A stretch of DNA of 64,000 nucleotides from Alteribacillus persepolensis. Lineage in GTDB: Bacteria; Bacillota; Bacilli; Bacillales; Marinococcaceae. Where the stretch lies: positions 186,001 through 250,000 of the forward strand of contig NZ_FNDK01000001.1 of NCBI RefSeq assembly GCF_900099605.1, in the 5' to 3' direction. Below are positions 54,926 to 64,000 of this stretch, in pieces. The notes beneath the pieces were generated by a model. It ran no database searches, was not told where the DNA came from, and saw only the letters and a program-made list of their open reading frames with translations. Both the position numbers and the translations under genes were made by a program. Numbering within the stretch: position 1 is the stretch's first letter; every line of letters starts with the position of its first letter.

Positions 54926-56638
54926 ATGAGACAGCAATTATTTTTTAGTCCTACCATGAGAGAAATTCCGCAAGGGGCGGATATTCCCAGTCACCAGCTG
55001 ATGTTAAGAGCAGGACTTGTCCGTCAGACAGCTTCTGGTATTTATTCGTACTTACCGCTTGGAAAAAAAGTGCTTCGCAACGTTGAAGAAATTATCCGTG
55101 AAGAAATGGACAACGCGGGAGCACAAGAGTTATTAATGCCTGCCATTCAGCCAACGGAGTTATGGGAAGAATCCGGACGGCTGAATAATTACGGTCCAGA
55201 GCTCATGCGTTTAAAAGATCGGCATGAACGTGACTTTGTATTAGGGCCAACACATGAAGAAGTCATTACGAGTCTTGTTCGTGATAATGTGAATTCGTAT
55301 AAAAAACTACCAATGAATTTATACCAGATTCAAACGAAATACCGTGATGAACGCCGTCCTCGTTTTGGGGTGCTGCGCTCACGAGAATTTATGATGAAAG
55401 ATGCCTATTCGTTTGATACGGATAAAGAAGGGTTAGACAAGAACTACCAGGCCATGTTTAACGCCTATACAAATATCTTTTCGCGCTGCTGTCTTGACTT
55501 TCGGGCAGTAAAAGCTGACGCAGGAGCCATTGGTGGCAAAGGTGGAACTCATGAATTTATGGTGCTGTCTGATGTAGGAGAAGATACGATTGCCTACTCG
55601 GGTGCTTCTGATTACGCAGCGAACGTTGAAATTGCTGATTTGCCTGATATGTATGAAAAAGCAGAAGCACCGAAAGAGACAATGGAAGATATCCATACCC
55701 CAAACATGCGGACGATTGAAGAGCTTACACAAGGTCTTCAAATCAACAGTGATCGTTTATTAAAGTCGCTTTTGTTTTTAGTTGATGACAAGCCGATTCT
55801 TGTTGTTTGCCGGGGCGACCATGAAATTAACGAAATCAAAGTAAGTAATGCGTTTGAAGCAGAAGACGTAAGACTTGCCGAGGACAAAGAAGTTTTTGAT
55901 ATCATGGGAGTAGAAACCGGCTTTATCGGACCGGTAAACGTTCCAGAAGAAGTGACAGTTGTTTGTGATTTTGCGGTTAAATCTGTTGTATCAGGTGTTT
56001 GTGGGGCAAATAAAAAGGACAAGCATTATCAAAATGTTCATCCAGAGCGCGATTTTTCTGTGACGTCATATGGCGACTTCCGCCTTGTCCAAGAAGGAGA
56101 TCCGTCTCCAGATGGCAAAGGGACCATTCAGTTTGCAAAGGGCATTGAAGTTGGTCATGTGTTCAAGCTTGGCACGAAATACAGTGAAGCGTTAGGGGCT
56201 GTGTATTTGGATGAAAACGGCCGTTCTCAGCCAATGATAATGGGATGTTATGGTATTGGAGTCAGTCGAACAATAGCTGCTATTGTCGAACAGCACCACG
56301 ACGATAATGGACTAATATGGCCAAAGTCCATCGCTCCTTTTGATGTGCACGTCCTTGTATTAAATACAAAACAAGAAGAACAAGTGAACCTCGGGGAAAG
56401 TTTATATGAATCGTTGAAAAAGGCAGGATATAACGTGTTGATTGATGATAGAAAAGAACGTGCTGGTGTAAAATTTAAAGACGCTGACTTATTAGGGCTG
56501 CCGATTCGAGTAACGTGTGGAAAGAGGGCAGCAGAAGGAATTGTCGAAGTGAAAACAAGACGTGACGGCAATATGGAGGAAGTTCATGTTGATGAACTGG
56601 ATTCTTACTTGACAACATTGTATCAACAAATACAGTAA
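54926..56638 (+). CDS. proS: Prolyl-tRNA synthetase
   Basis: Class II synthetase of the bacterial type with an editing insertion. It starts [46 protein letters not shown]; motif 2 is in [25 protein letters not shown]; the editing INS domain spans about 225-405; motif 3 is [11 protein letters not shown]-like ([12 protein letters not shown]). The C-terminal anticodon-binding domain follows. About 570 residues. The ATG at 54926 is preferred over 54920 by homology and spacing. Confidence 0.97.
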   Translation: MRQQLFFSPTMREIPQGADIPSHQLMLRAGLVRQTASGIYSYLPLGKKVLRNVEEIIREEMDNAGAQELLMPAIQPTELWEESGRLNNYGPELMRLKDRHERDFVLGPTHEEVITSLVRDNVNSYKKLPMNLYQIQTKYRDERRPRFGVLRSREFMMKDAYSFDTDKEGLDKNYQAMFNAYTNIFSRCCLDFRAVKADAGAIGGKGGTHEFMVLSDVGEDTIAYSGASDYAANVEIADLPDMYEKAEAPKETMEDIHTPNMRTIEELTQGLQINSDRLLKSLLFLVDDKPILVVCRGDHEINEIKVSNAFEAEDVRLAEDKEVFDIMGVETGFIGPVNVPEEVTVVCDFAVKSVVSGVCGANKKDKHYQNVHPERDFSVTSYGDFRLVQEGDPSPDGKGTIQFAKGIEVGHVFKLGTKYSEALGAVYLDENGRSQPMIMGCYGIGVSRTIAAIVEQHHDDNGLIWPKSIAPFDVHVLVLNTKQEEQVNLGESLYESLKKAGYNVLIDDRKERAGVKFKDADLLGLPIRVTCGKRAAEGIVEVKTRRDGNMEEVHVDELDSYLTTLYQQIQ

Positions 56639-56646
56639 CAACATGC

Positions 56647-56700
56647 GGGCTGTTTATCAGGCTTTCACCCTTGAAGCCTATTAAAACAGCCCTTTTGTTT
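56647..56700 (+). terminator. Rho-independent terminator after proS
   Basis: GGGCTGTTT (56647-56655) pairs with AAACAGCCC (56684-56692), with an inner AGGCTT/AAGCCT stem, followed by TTTTGTTT. Confidence 0.85.
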
Positions 56701-56819
56701 CCATTGTTAGGAGTATTGTGTGACAAAATACATGTGTGTAAACGCTCAGCATGCCTGTACATGCTGAAAGAAACCATAGGGAAGCTATGTGCTTTTTGTG
56801 AAGGAGGATTATAATCCAG

Positions 56820-59800
56820 ATGAGCACCGGGGAAGATCACATTAGACAAGAACGCTTTCAATTGCTCCTTCAACAGGTCATGATGCCAGAAGATGTGGTA
56901 AACAAATATTTTAGTGAAGGAAGAGTTGACAAGTTAACAATTTGGAAAGAAGAGAAGAAATGGCATTTTCAATTCACTTTACCTAATCCTCTTCCATATG
57001 AAGTGTATGTACAGCTTGAACAGCGAATGACCAAAGCTTTTCAACAAATAGCAGATGTACATTTTTCGATATCGTATAGTGAAAAAGCGCTGCCGCTCTC
57101 TGATTTACCGATGTACTGGCCCTCTGTTGTTAGTAAGCTAGAAGGGCTTGCACCATACGCCAGGCAACGGCTGCAAGGGAATACACCAACTGTCAACGGA
57201 AACATTGTGACAATCACTTGTAAAAATGAAGCAGAAGGCTCAGCGTTGAAGCGTCGGTTACAAGAGCCATTAAATGAAGTGTTAGCATCATTTGGGTTTT
57301 CATTTTGTCAAATCGATACGTTGGTTGAAACTTCAGCAGAAGAAGTGGCACAGTTTGAAGAGAAAAAGAAACAGGAAGACCATTCTAAAATAGTCGAAGC
57401 TATGATGGAGAAGAAAAAGCAGGAACAGCAAGCGAGTCAGGAAAATAAAAACAAACCTCTTCAAATCGGCTATCCGATTAAAGATGAACCAGTGCCGCTT
57501 GAGACTATTCAAGATGAGGAAAGAAGAATGACAGTGCAAGGTTATGTGTTCGAAGCAGAGACCAAAGAGCTTCGCAGCGGCAGGACACTTTTAACGTTTA
57601 AGATAACAGACTATACGGATTCAATTTTAGTAAAAATGTTTTCCCGGGATAAAGAAGATATTCCTAAGTTAGAAGCCCTAAAAAAAGGAATGTGGCTGAA
57701 AGTACGGGGCGGCGTACAAAATGACACGTTTGTCCGTGACTTAGTTATGATTGCTAACGATATTGTGGAGATACAACCGCAGCAGGTGCGTGCGGATGAG
57801 GCGGATGAAAAACGAGTGGAGCTGCATGCTCATACGGTCATGAGTCAAATGGATGCAACGGCAACTGCATCGCAGTATGTAGAAAAGGCAGCAGAGTGGG
57901 GGCACGACGCAGTGGCCATCACAGATCATGGTGTGGTCCAGGCGTTCCCGGAAGCTTACAATGCCGCACAAAAACATGGCATTAAAATATTATACGGCAT
58001 GGAAGCAAATCTTGTGGATGATGGTGTGCCGATTGCTTACAATGAAGCAGACCGGGATTTGTATAGTGACACGTATGTCGTCTTTGATGTTGAGACAACC
58101 GGTTTATCGGTAGTGTACGATACAATTATTGAACTGGCAGCGGTAAAAATAAAAGACGGCGAAATTATCGACCGCTTTGAATCATTTGCAAACCCACACC
58201 AAAAGCTGTCAGATACAATCATCGATTTAACAGGTATTACTGATGATATGGTAAAAGATGCTCCAGAAGTGGACGATGTGCTGCGAAAATTCCATGCCTT
58301 CACCCAAGGTACGGTGCTCGTTGCCCATAATGCTAGTTTTGACATCGGCTTTTTAAATGAAGGCTATAAAAAAGCAGGACTGGAAAAAACGGAAAACCCC
58401 GTGATTGATACGTTAGAGCTCGGCCGCTTTTTATATCCACAGTTGAAAAATCACCGCCTCAATACGCTTTGTAAAAAGTTTGATATTGAATTAGTAAGTC
58501 ATCACCGTGCGATTTACGACGCCGAAGCCACGGGCTATTTGCTTTGGAAAATGGTAAAAGATGCGACAGAAGAAGGCATTAAACAGCATTATGAGTTAAA
58601 TAAAAATATGGGAAAAGGAGATTTTCACCGTCTTCGCCCGTCTCATTGCACAATTATTGCAGAAAACCAAGAGGGCTTAAAAAATTTATATAAACTCGTG
58701 TCCATGTCGCATATTGATTATTTCTATCGTACCCCGCGCATCCCTCGGTCGAAGCTTCAGCAGCATCGAACAGGCTTAATTGTCGGTTCTGGGTGTGACA
58801 AAGGGGAAGTGTTTGAAACAATGATGCAAAAATCGGCGGAGGAAGCAAAAAAAGCAGCTGAGTTTTATGATTACTTGGAAATTCAGCCGCCGGAAAACTA
58901 TCAGCATTTGCTTGAAAAAGAGCTGCTTCCAAACGAAGAAGCCATTTATGACGTGCTGAAAAAAATTGTTTCTCTCGGGAAAGAACTAGAAAAGCCAGTT
59001 GTTGCGACAGGAAATGCACATTACATGGAGCCGGAAGATTATATTTATCGCAAAATATTAATCGCATCACAAGGCGGGGCAAATCCGCTTAATAAACAGA
59101 CGCTTCCACCTGTACATTTCAAAACAACATCTGAAATGCTTCAGGCATTTTCGTTTCTAGATGCTGATACGGCAAAGAAGGTCGTGGTTGACCATTCTCA
59201 AGATATTGCTGCGCGTGTAGAGGAAATACATCCGATACCAGATGAATTGTATACGCCTAATATCGAAGGCTCCGATCAAGAAATTCGTGATATGAGCTAT
59301 GGTAAAGCCAAAAGTATTTATGGCGACCCACTTCCAGAAATCGTGGAAAAACGGCTCGAAAAAGAATTAGAAAGTATTATAGGCCATGGTTTTGCGGTTA
59401 TTTACTTAATTTCACAAAAGCTGGTAAAGAAATCGTTGGATGATGGCTACCTAGTAGGTTCACGCGGGTCCGTGGGGTCATCATTTGTTGCGACGATGAC
59501 AGAAATTACAGAGGTTAACCCGCTGCCGCCTCATTATGTATGTCCGTCTTGCAAGCATTCGTACTTCTTTAATGATGGCTCTGTTGGGTCGGGCTTTGAC
59601 TTACCAGATAAAGAATGTGAAAAATGTGGAGCAATGTATATTAAAGATGGACAAGATATACCATTTGAAACGTTTTTAGGATTTAAAGGTGACAAAGTGC
59701 CAGATATTGATTTGAATTTTTCTGGTGAATATCAGCCGGTAGCTCACAACTACACAAAGGAACTATTTGGAGAAGACAGCGTTTATCGTGCGGGTACGAT

Positions 59801-61121
59801 TGGAACCGTTGCGGATAAAACTGCTTATGGGTTTGTAAAGGGGTATCAAAGCGATTTAGACATTCATTACCGCGGTGCTGAAATTGACCGGCTCGTGTCG
59901 GGATGTACTGGTGTGAAACGCACGACTGGCCAGCACCCGGGCGGCATTATCGTTGTTCCGGATGAGTATGATATCCATGACTTTTGTCCCATTCAATATC
60001 CAGCAGATGACAAGGATGCGGAATGGAGAACAACACATTTTGACTTCCACTCTATCCACGATAACTTGTTAAAGCTGGATATTTTAGGCCATGATGACCC
60101 TACTGTAATTCGTATGCTTCAAGACTTGAGCGGGATTGATCCCATGACAATCCCAACGGATGATAAAGAAGTAATGAAAATTTTCAGCGGACCGGAAGTG
60201 CTTGGTGTTACACCAGATCAGATTATGTGTAAAACAGGAACATACGGCATACCAGAGTTTGGAACGCGTTTTGTACGGCAAATGCTTGAAGAAACAAACC
60301 CCAGCACCTTTTCAGAACTCGTTCAAATTTCAGGTCTTTCTCATGGTGCTGATGTATGGCTTGGCAATGCGCAAGAGCTTATTCAAAGCGGGACATGTGA
60401 ACTTAAAGATGTGATTGGCTGCCGTGACGATATTATGGTTTATTTAATTTACAAAGGAGTGGAGCACTCTCTAGCATTCAAAATTATGGAGTTTGTTCGA
60501 AAGGGCAGAGGGCTCGAAGAAGAATGGGTAGAGGAAATGAAAAAACACGGTGTGCCGGATTGGTATATCGAGTCGTGTCTTAAAATTAAGTACATGTTCC
60601 CTAAAGCCCATGCGGCAGCTTATGTATTAATGGCTGTTCGAATTGCGTATTTCAAAGTGCATTACCCTATTTTATTTTACGCAGCGTATTTTACGGTACG
60701 TGCCGATGATTTTGATTTGAATACAATGGTTAAAGGTGCATCTTCAATACGCGGGAAAATTGAGGAAATCTATGCAAAAGGCATGGAGGCCTCTCCGAAA
60801 GAAAAAAGTTTAGTGACTGTTTTAGAGCTGGCGCTTGAAATGTGTGAACGGGGCTTTTCTTTCCAAAAGGTAGATTTATATCGTTCACAAGCAACTGAGT
60901 TTGTCGTAGATGGTGATAGTTTAATACCGCCTTTTAATGCGTTGGATGGTGTAGGCACAAATGCTGCAATTAACATTGCAAAGGCACGAGAAGATGGAGA
61001 ATTTTTATCTAAAGAGGATTTGCAGCAGCGCAGTAAAGTAACGAAAACAGTCATGGAACATTTAGATTTGCATGGCTGTTTAGAAGGACTGCCGGATTCA
61101 AATCAATTATCGCTTTTTTAA
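56820..61121 (+). CDS. polC: DNA polymerase III PolC-type alpha subunit
   Basis: Main replicative polymerase of low-GC Gram-positives, with its own 3'-5' exonuclease. Order: N-terminal region, OB-fold (about 235-320), PHP domain ([14 protein letters not shown], about 333), exonuclease ([12 protein letters not shown], about 420, with HNASFDIGF and [12 protein letters not shown]), zinc-binding CPSC...CEKCG (about 908-940), palm with [11 protein letters not shown] (about 962), and C-terminal fingers. 1433 residues, as in B. subtilis. AAGGAGG precedes the ATG. The gap after proS holds its terminator. Confidence 0.98.
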   Translation: MSTGEDHIRQERFQLLLQQVMMPEDVVNKYFSEGRVDKLTIWKEEKKWHFQFTLPNPLPYEVYVQLEQRMTKAFQQIADVHFSISYSEKALPLSDLPMYWPSVVSKLEGLAPYARQRLQGNTPTVNGNIVTITCKNEAEGSALKRRLQEPLNEVLASFGFSFCQIDTLVETSAEEVAQFEEKKKQEDHSKIVEAMMEKKKQEQQASQENKNKPLQIGYPIKDEPVPLETIQDEERRMTVQGYVFEAETKELRSGRTLLTFKITDYTDSILVKMFSRDKEDIPKLEALKKGMWLKVRGGVQNDTFVRDLVMIANDIVEIQPQQVRADEADEKRVELHAHTVMSQMDATATASQYVEKAAEWGHDAVAITDHGVVQAFPEAYNAAQKHGIKILYGMEANLVDDGVPIAYNEADRDLYSDTYVVFDVETTGLSVVYDTIIELAAVKIKDGEIIDRFESFANPHQKLSDTIIDLTGITDDMVKDAPEVDDVLRKFHAFTQGTVLVAHNASFDIGFLNEGYKKAGLEKTENPVIDTLELGRFLYPQLKNHRLNTLCKKFDIELVSHHRAIYDAEATGYLLWKMVKDATEEGIKQHYELNKNMGKGDFHRLRPSHCTIIAENQEGLKNLYKLVSMSHIDYFYRTPRIPRSKLQQHRTGLIVGSGCDKGEVFETMMQKSAEEAKKAAEFYDYLEIQPPENYQHLLEKELLPNEEAIYDVLKKIVSLGKELEKPVVATGNAHYMEPEDYIYRKILIASQGGANPLNKQTLPPVHFKTTSEMLQAFSFLDADTAKKVVVDHSQDIAARVEEIHPIPDELYTPNIEGSDQEIRDMSYGKAKSIYGDPLPEIVEKRLEKELESIIGHGFAVIYLISQKLVKKSLDDGYLVGSRGSVGSSFVATMTEITEVNPLPPHYVCPSCKHSYFFNDGSVGSGFDLPDKECEKCGAMYIKDGQDIPFETFLGFKGDKVPDIDLNFSGEYQPVAHNYTKELFGEDSVYRAGTIGTVADKTAYGFVKGYQSDLDIHYRGAEIDRLVSGCTGVKRTTGQHPGGIIVVPDEYDIHDFCPIQYPADDKDAEWRTTHFDFHSIHDNLLKLDILGHDDPTVIRMLQDLSGIDPMTIPTDDKEVMKIFSGPEVLGVTPDQIMCKTGTYGIPEFGTRFVRQMLEETNPSTFSELVQISGLSHGADVWLGNAQELIQSGTCELKDVIGCRDDIMVYLIYKGVEHSLAFKIMEFVRKGRGLEEEWVEEMKKHGVPDWYIESCLKIKYMFPKAHAAAYVLMAVRIAYFKVHYPILFYAAYFTVRADDFDLNTMVKGASSIRGKIEEIYAKGMEASPKEKSLVTVLELALEMCERGFSFQKVDLYRSQATEFVVDGDSLIPPFNALDGVGTNAAINIAKAREDGEFLSKEDLQQRSKVTKTVMEHLDLHGCLEGLPDSNQLSLF

Positions 61122-61147
61122 AGTCTCCTTGTCTGTATGGAGGTTTG

Positions 61148-61176
61148 TTGCATTTGATGGCAGAGTATGGTATTCT
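61148..61176 (+). promoter_or_regulatory. Sigma-A promoter for rimP-nusA, extended -10
   Basis: TTGCAT (61148-61153), 17-bp spacer, TATTCT (61171-61176), preceded by TGG. It leaves a leader of about 250 nt before rimP. Confidence 0.7.
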
Positions 61177-61207
61177 TTTCAATGGATACTTCGAATAAGT
61201 ACGGGGG

Positions 61208-61236
61208 AAGAGTGGGTTATTGCCCACTCTTTCGTT
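61208..61236 (+). terminator. Leader hairpin before rimP, likely attenuator
   Basis: AAGAGTGGG (61208-61216) pairs perfectly with CCCACTCTT (61223-61231) around a six-base loop. The T tract is interrupted (TCGTTTGC). In B. subtilis NusA autoregulates this operon by terminating in its leader, and weak T tracts are typical of NusA-dependent terminators. The remaining leader (61237-61431) shows no gene. Confidence 0.6.
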
Positions 61237-61431
61237 TGCTATTAGATATGCTTTTGATGCAGAAAGTACATGTAATACGTTGATTAGTAAATACTAAAAA
61301 ATATCTGTTTACTGTATACACAAACTTGTCAATAGAGTGTGTGTATGGTCAGCAGATAATGCCCTTCTTGCACTAGACAACTGATGCATTCATCAAAAGA
61401 GCAAAGATTTTTCTTTAGAAGGAGGCAGCAC

Positions 61432-61902
61432 ATGAGCGGAAAGATTAAAGATACAGCGGCGAAATTAGCTGAACCAATACTAGAAGAGATGAATTTGGAA
61501 TTGGTCGATGTAGAGTATAAAAAAGAAGGAAAAAACTGGTTTCTGCGCTTGTTTATAGACGGTGAAGATGGTGTTGACATCGAAGAGTGCGGGAAAGTAA
61601 GCGAACAGTTAAGCGAGAAACTTGATGAAGAAGACCCCATTCAAGGAATGTATTACCTTGAGGTGTCCTCACCTGGGGCAGAACGGCCTTTAAAGAACGC
61701 TTCTGATATACAAAGATCTATTGGAAAACATGTCTATGTTACGACGTATGAAGCAATAGATGGTGATAAAGCCTTTGAAGGGTGCCTGCAAGACTTTGAC
61801 GGTGATACGTTAACGATAGAAGGAAAAGTAAAACAAAAAAATGTAGTTTACAAGGTACCTTATGATAAGGTAGCTAAAGCAAGGTTAGCTGTTCAATTTT
61901 AA
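61432..61902 (+). CDS. rimP: Ribosome maturation factor RimP
   Basis: 30S subunit assembly factor (formerly YlxS). It contains [51 protein letters not shown] and [15 protein letters not shown], the RimP signature, followed by the SH3-like C-terminal domain. About 156 residues. AGAAGGAGGCAGC supports the ATG at 61432. First gene of the nusA operon. Confidence 0.97.
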   Translation: MSGKIKDTAAKLAEPILEEMNLELVDVEYKKEGKNWFLRLFIDGEDGVDIEECGKVSEQLSEKLDEEDPIQGMYYLEVSSPGAERPLKNASDIQRSIGKHVYVTTYEAIDGDKAFEGCLQDFDGDTLTIEGKVKQKNVVYKVPYDKVAKARLAVQF

Positions 61903-61956
61903 GAGGATGCCGGCGGACACATGATCAGCCGGATCATAAAGGGGGAACCAAAGTCC

Positions 61957-63156
61957 ATGAACAGTGATTTTATGGATGCATTAACGACATTGGAAACGGA
62001 TAAAGGTATTGAAAAAGAAGTCATTATTGAAGCTATTGAAGCTGCATTAATTTCTGCTTACAAACGAAATTTTAATCAAGCCCAAAATGTACGAGTGGAT
62101 ATTAATCGGGAGAATGGAAGTATCCGTGTTTTTGCTCGCAAAGAAGTAGTGGAAGAAGTTTTTGATCCCAGACTTGAAATTGCATTGGAAGCGGCGAAAG
62201 AGATAGATCTGAACTATGAGTTAGATGACGTTGTCGAGTTAGAAGTCACCCCAAAGAACTTTGGGCGCATAGCTGCTCAAACAGCGAAGCAGGTAGTAAC
62301 ACAACGAGTGAGAGAAGCGGAACGAAGCATTATTTATTCCGAATTCATTGATCGGGAAGAAGACATCATGACAGGTATTGTGCAGCGTCAGGATAATCGA
62401 TTTATTTATGTGGATCTCGGTAAAGTGGAGGCATTACTTCCGCAGGGCGAGCAGATGCCAAATGAAACGTATAAACACAATGATCGGATTAAGGCGTATA
62501 TTACGAAAGTAGAAAAAACGACAAAAGGACCGCAAATACTTATATCCCGCAGTCACCCAGGGCTGTTGAAGCGTCTGTTTGAACTTGAAGTGCCCGAAAT
62601 CTATGATGGTACTGTAGAAATTTTGTCCGTTGCTAGAGAAGCAGGAGACCGCTCAAAAATTTCTGTCTATGCAGAAGATCCGGAAGTAGACCCTGTTGGT
62701 GCTTGTGTCGGGCCGAAGGGGCAGCGTGTGCAAGCTATTGTAGATGAATTGAAAGGGGAAAAGATTGATATTGTTCACTGGTCCGAAGATACATTTGAAT
62801 ATGTGAGCAATGCTCTGAGTCCGTCCAAAGTACTCGATGTGCAAGTGGATGAAGGAGACAAGAGTACACTTGTTATTGTGCCGGACCATCAGCTTTCGCT
62901 GGCAATCGGAAAGCGCGGGCAGAATGCGAGGCTGGCAGCCAAATTAACGGGTTGGAAAATTGATATAAAAAGCGAATCAGAAGCGGTTAAACTAGGATTA
63001 TACGACCCGAATGCGCCGGCGGCTGCTCCGCTGGAATCAAATGAAACACAAACAGGTGTGGAGCAGTTCACAGGTGAAGATGAGCAGGCACACGATGAGC
63101 TTCGTCAGGATGATGAGTACTTCGATGATAATCATGAGTTTGTAGAAGAAGAGTAA
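61957..63156 (+). CDS. nusA: Transcription termination/antitermination factor NusA
   Basis: Binds RNA polymerase and promotes pausing and termination. N-terminal domain (1-125), S1 domain (DIMTGIVQRQDNRFIYVDLGKVEALLP), KH1 (VGACVGPKGQRVQAIVDEL) and KH2 (LAIGKRGQNARLAAKLTGWKIDI) are all visible. About 399 residues, longer than B. subtilis NusA (371) because of an acidic C-terminal tail rich in Asp and Glu. The ATG at 61957 follows AAAGGGGGAACC. Confidence 0.97.
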   Translation: MNSDFMDALTTLETDKGIEKEVIIEAIEAALISAYKRNFNQAQNVRVDINRENGSIRVFARKEVVEEVFDPRLEIALEAAKEIDLNYELDDVVELEVTPKNFGRIAAQTAKQVVTQRVREAERSIIYSEFIDREEDIMTGIVQRQDNRFIYVDLGKVEALLPQGEQMPNETYKHNDRIKAYITKVEKTTKGPQILISRSHPGLLKRLFELEVPEIYDGTVEILSVAREAGDRSKISVYAEDPEVDPVGACVGPKGQRVQAIVDELKGEKIDIVHWSEDTFEYVSNALSPSKVLDVQVDEGDKSTLVIVPDHQLSLAIGKRGQNARLAAKLTGWKIDIKSESEAVKLGLYDPNAPAAAPLESNETQTGVEQFTGEDEQAHDELRQDDEYFDDNHEFVEEE

Positions 63157-63178
63157 CAGACGGGGAAAGGAGCGGTGA

Positions 63179-63451
63179 ATGGTGAAACGTAAAAAGCCTA
63201 TACGAAAGTGCATTGTTACCGGTGAAGCAAAAGAAAAAAAAGAGCTCATTCGCATTGTAAGAGATCCTGATGGCCACGTATTTGTTGATCATACAGGCAA
63301 AAAGAATGGTCGTGGTGCGTATTTAACCAACGACGAACAATGCTTTATCAAGGCCAAGAAAACAGACGCGCTTTCCCGTCATCTAAATGTCAAAGTGTCG
63401 CCAGAAGATTATAATCGTCTACTTGATGAACGAGAGAGAGGAAGAACATAA
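63179..63451 (+). CDS. ylxR: YlxR / RnpM RNA-binding protein
   Basis: Small protein of the nusA operon; in B. subtilis YlxR (RnpM) binds RNase P RNA and modulates it. It has the conserved PIRKCIVTGEAKEKKELIRIVRDPDG and KKNGRGAYLTND. 90 residues. AAAGGAG lies before the ATG at 63179. Its stop overlaps the ylxQ start (TAATG). Confidence 0.94.
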   Translation: MVKRKKPIRKCIVTGEAKEKKELIRIVRDPDGHVFVDHTGKKNGRGAYLTNDEQCFIKAKKTDALSRHLNVKVSPEDYNRLLDERERGRT

Positions 63452-63753
63452 TGACAGCATCTTTTCTTTCTTTCCTTGGACTGGCTGCAAGAGCTGGGAG
63501 AGTCAAGACGGGAGACGATACCGTTTTAAAAGAAATGAGAAAAGGCTCACTTCATCTTGTCATTATAGCCAGCGATGCTTCACCAAATACGCAAAAAAAA
63601 TTTAGAGATAAGTCCAGCTATTATCACGTGCCAATGTTGATTGCAAAAGATCGGGATTCTCTCGGTCAAGCTATTGGAAAACATAGCCGTGTAATTGTAG
63701 GTGTCACAGATAAAGGGTTTGCTAACAAGCTGATCTCAATGCTGGATGATTAG
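63451..63753 (+). CDS. ylxQ: YlxQ, L7Ae-family K-turn binding protein
   Basis: Ribosomal L7Ae/L30e-like protein of 100 residues. It reads FLGLAARAGRVKTGDDTVLKEMRKGSLHLVIIASDASPNTQKKF, the L7Ae fold that binds RNA kink-turns. Start overlaps the ylxR stop, so it is translationally coupled. It lies directly before infB, as in B. subtilis. Confidence 0.95.
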   Translation: MTASFLSFLGLAARAGRVKTGDDTVLKEMRKGSLHLVIIASDASPNTQKKFRDKSSYYHVPMLIAKDRDSLGQAIGKHSRVIVGVTDKGFANKLISMLDD

Positions 63754-63771
63754 AAGGTGGAGGTTATGCTT

Positions 63772-64000
63772 ATGAAAAAAATGAGAGTATATGAATATGC
63801 GAAATCGGTAAATAAATCAAGCAAAGAAGTTGTGCAACAGTTGAAGAATATGAATGTAAATGTGACGAACCATATGTCTGTGATAGATGAGCATACGATT
63901 GCAAAATTAGAAGGAAAAAAACAAGGCAGCCAAGACAACGCTCAGACAGATAGTAAGTCATCCAATAACAATAGTGGACGAGGAGATAAAAAGAAAAACA
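63772..64000 (+). CDS. infB: Translation initiation factor IF-2 (3' end cut off)
   Basis: The first 76 codons of IF-2, the GTPase that places initiator tRNA on the ribosome. It starts MKKMRVYEYAKSVNKSSKEVVQQLKNMNVNVTNHMSVID, the typical IF2_N domain. A low-complexity Lys/Asn/Gln-rich linker begins before the window ends. AAGGTGGAGG favours the ATG at 63772 over 63766. The G domain lies beyond the window. Confidence 0.96.
   Translation, partial: MKKMRVYEYAKSVNKSSKEVVQQLKNMNVNVTNHMSVIDEHTIAKLEGKKQGSQDNAQTDSKSSNNNSGRGDKKKN

Noticed and set aside
1-64000. CRISPR arrays, tRNA or rRNA genes, prophage or complete insertion sequences
   Set aside because: No regularly spaced repeats, no tRNA/rRNA sequence and no transposase or phage gene were seen on either strand.

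Overview
The window is a stretch of chromosome from a low-GC Gram-positive bacterium of the Bacillaceae. Nearly every gene is on the + strand. Gene order follows the Bacillus subtilis ffh to infB region almost gene for gene: translation and tRNA/rRNA maturation genes, sucCD, dprA-topA-trmFO, the xerC-hslVU-codY operon, the large fla/che operon, rpsB-tsf-pyrH-frr, isoprenoid and phospholipid genes, rasP-proS-polC, and rimP-nusA-ylxR-ylxQ-infB. Strong AGGAGG-type ribosome binding sites, PolC-type polymerase, CodY, SigD, CheC/CheD and FliY all fit Bacillaceae. Several proteins have acidic tails (RpsB, FlgD, NusA), which would suit a salt- or alkali-tolerant member, but that is inference. The species cannot be named from the sequence.

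Layout. 1-8863: ffh (5' cut), rpsP, khpA, ylqD, rimM, trmD, rplS, lepB, rbgA, rnhB, a ylqG-ylqH pair related to the FliK and FlhB C-terminal domains, and a small unknown gene. 8864-12057: sucCD, flanked on both sides by decayed repeats, with an apparent small mobile-element remnant upstream. 12058-20449: dprA, topA, trmFO, xerC, hslV, hslU, codY. 20510-21002: a gap holding a decayed gene. 21003-47091: about 26 kb of flagellar and chemotaxis genes with very short gaps or overlaps, which build the basal body, export gate, hook, C-ring, part of the chemotaxis pathway and sigma-D. 47107-61121: rpsB, tsf, pyrH, frr, uppS, cdsA, dxr, rasP, proS, polC. 61148-64000: the nusA operon, ending inside infB.

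How the genes work together. The fla/che block encodes rod, MS-ring, switch, export ATPase, export gate, hook-length control and the regulators FlhF, FlhG, SwrD, SwrB and SigD. The chemotaxis set is incomplete: cheB is followed directly by cheC, so cheA and cheW, which sit there in B. subtilis, are absent from this locus, while CheY, CheB, CheC, CheD and FliY, which act with a CheA-based pathway, remain. Two extra genes sit around sigD: a small two-helix membrane protein and a FapA-type (DUF342) protein.

I see no CRISPR array, prophage, tRNA, rRNA or intact insertion sequence. This is mostly conserved core genome, and I do not see a clear new multi-gene system. The points most worth checking are the missing cheA-cheW, the second FliK/FlhB-like pair, the repeats around sucCD, the stop-riddled gene before flgB, and several structured RNA leaders (rplS, swrD, rpsB, pyrH, rimP-nusA).
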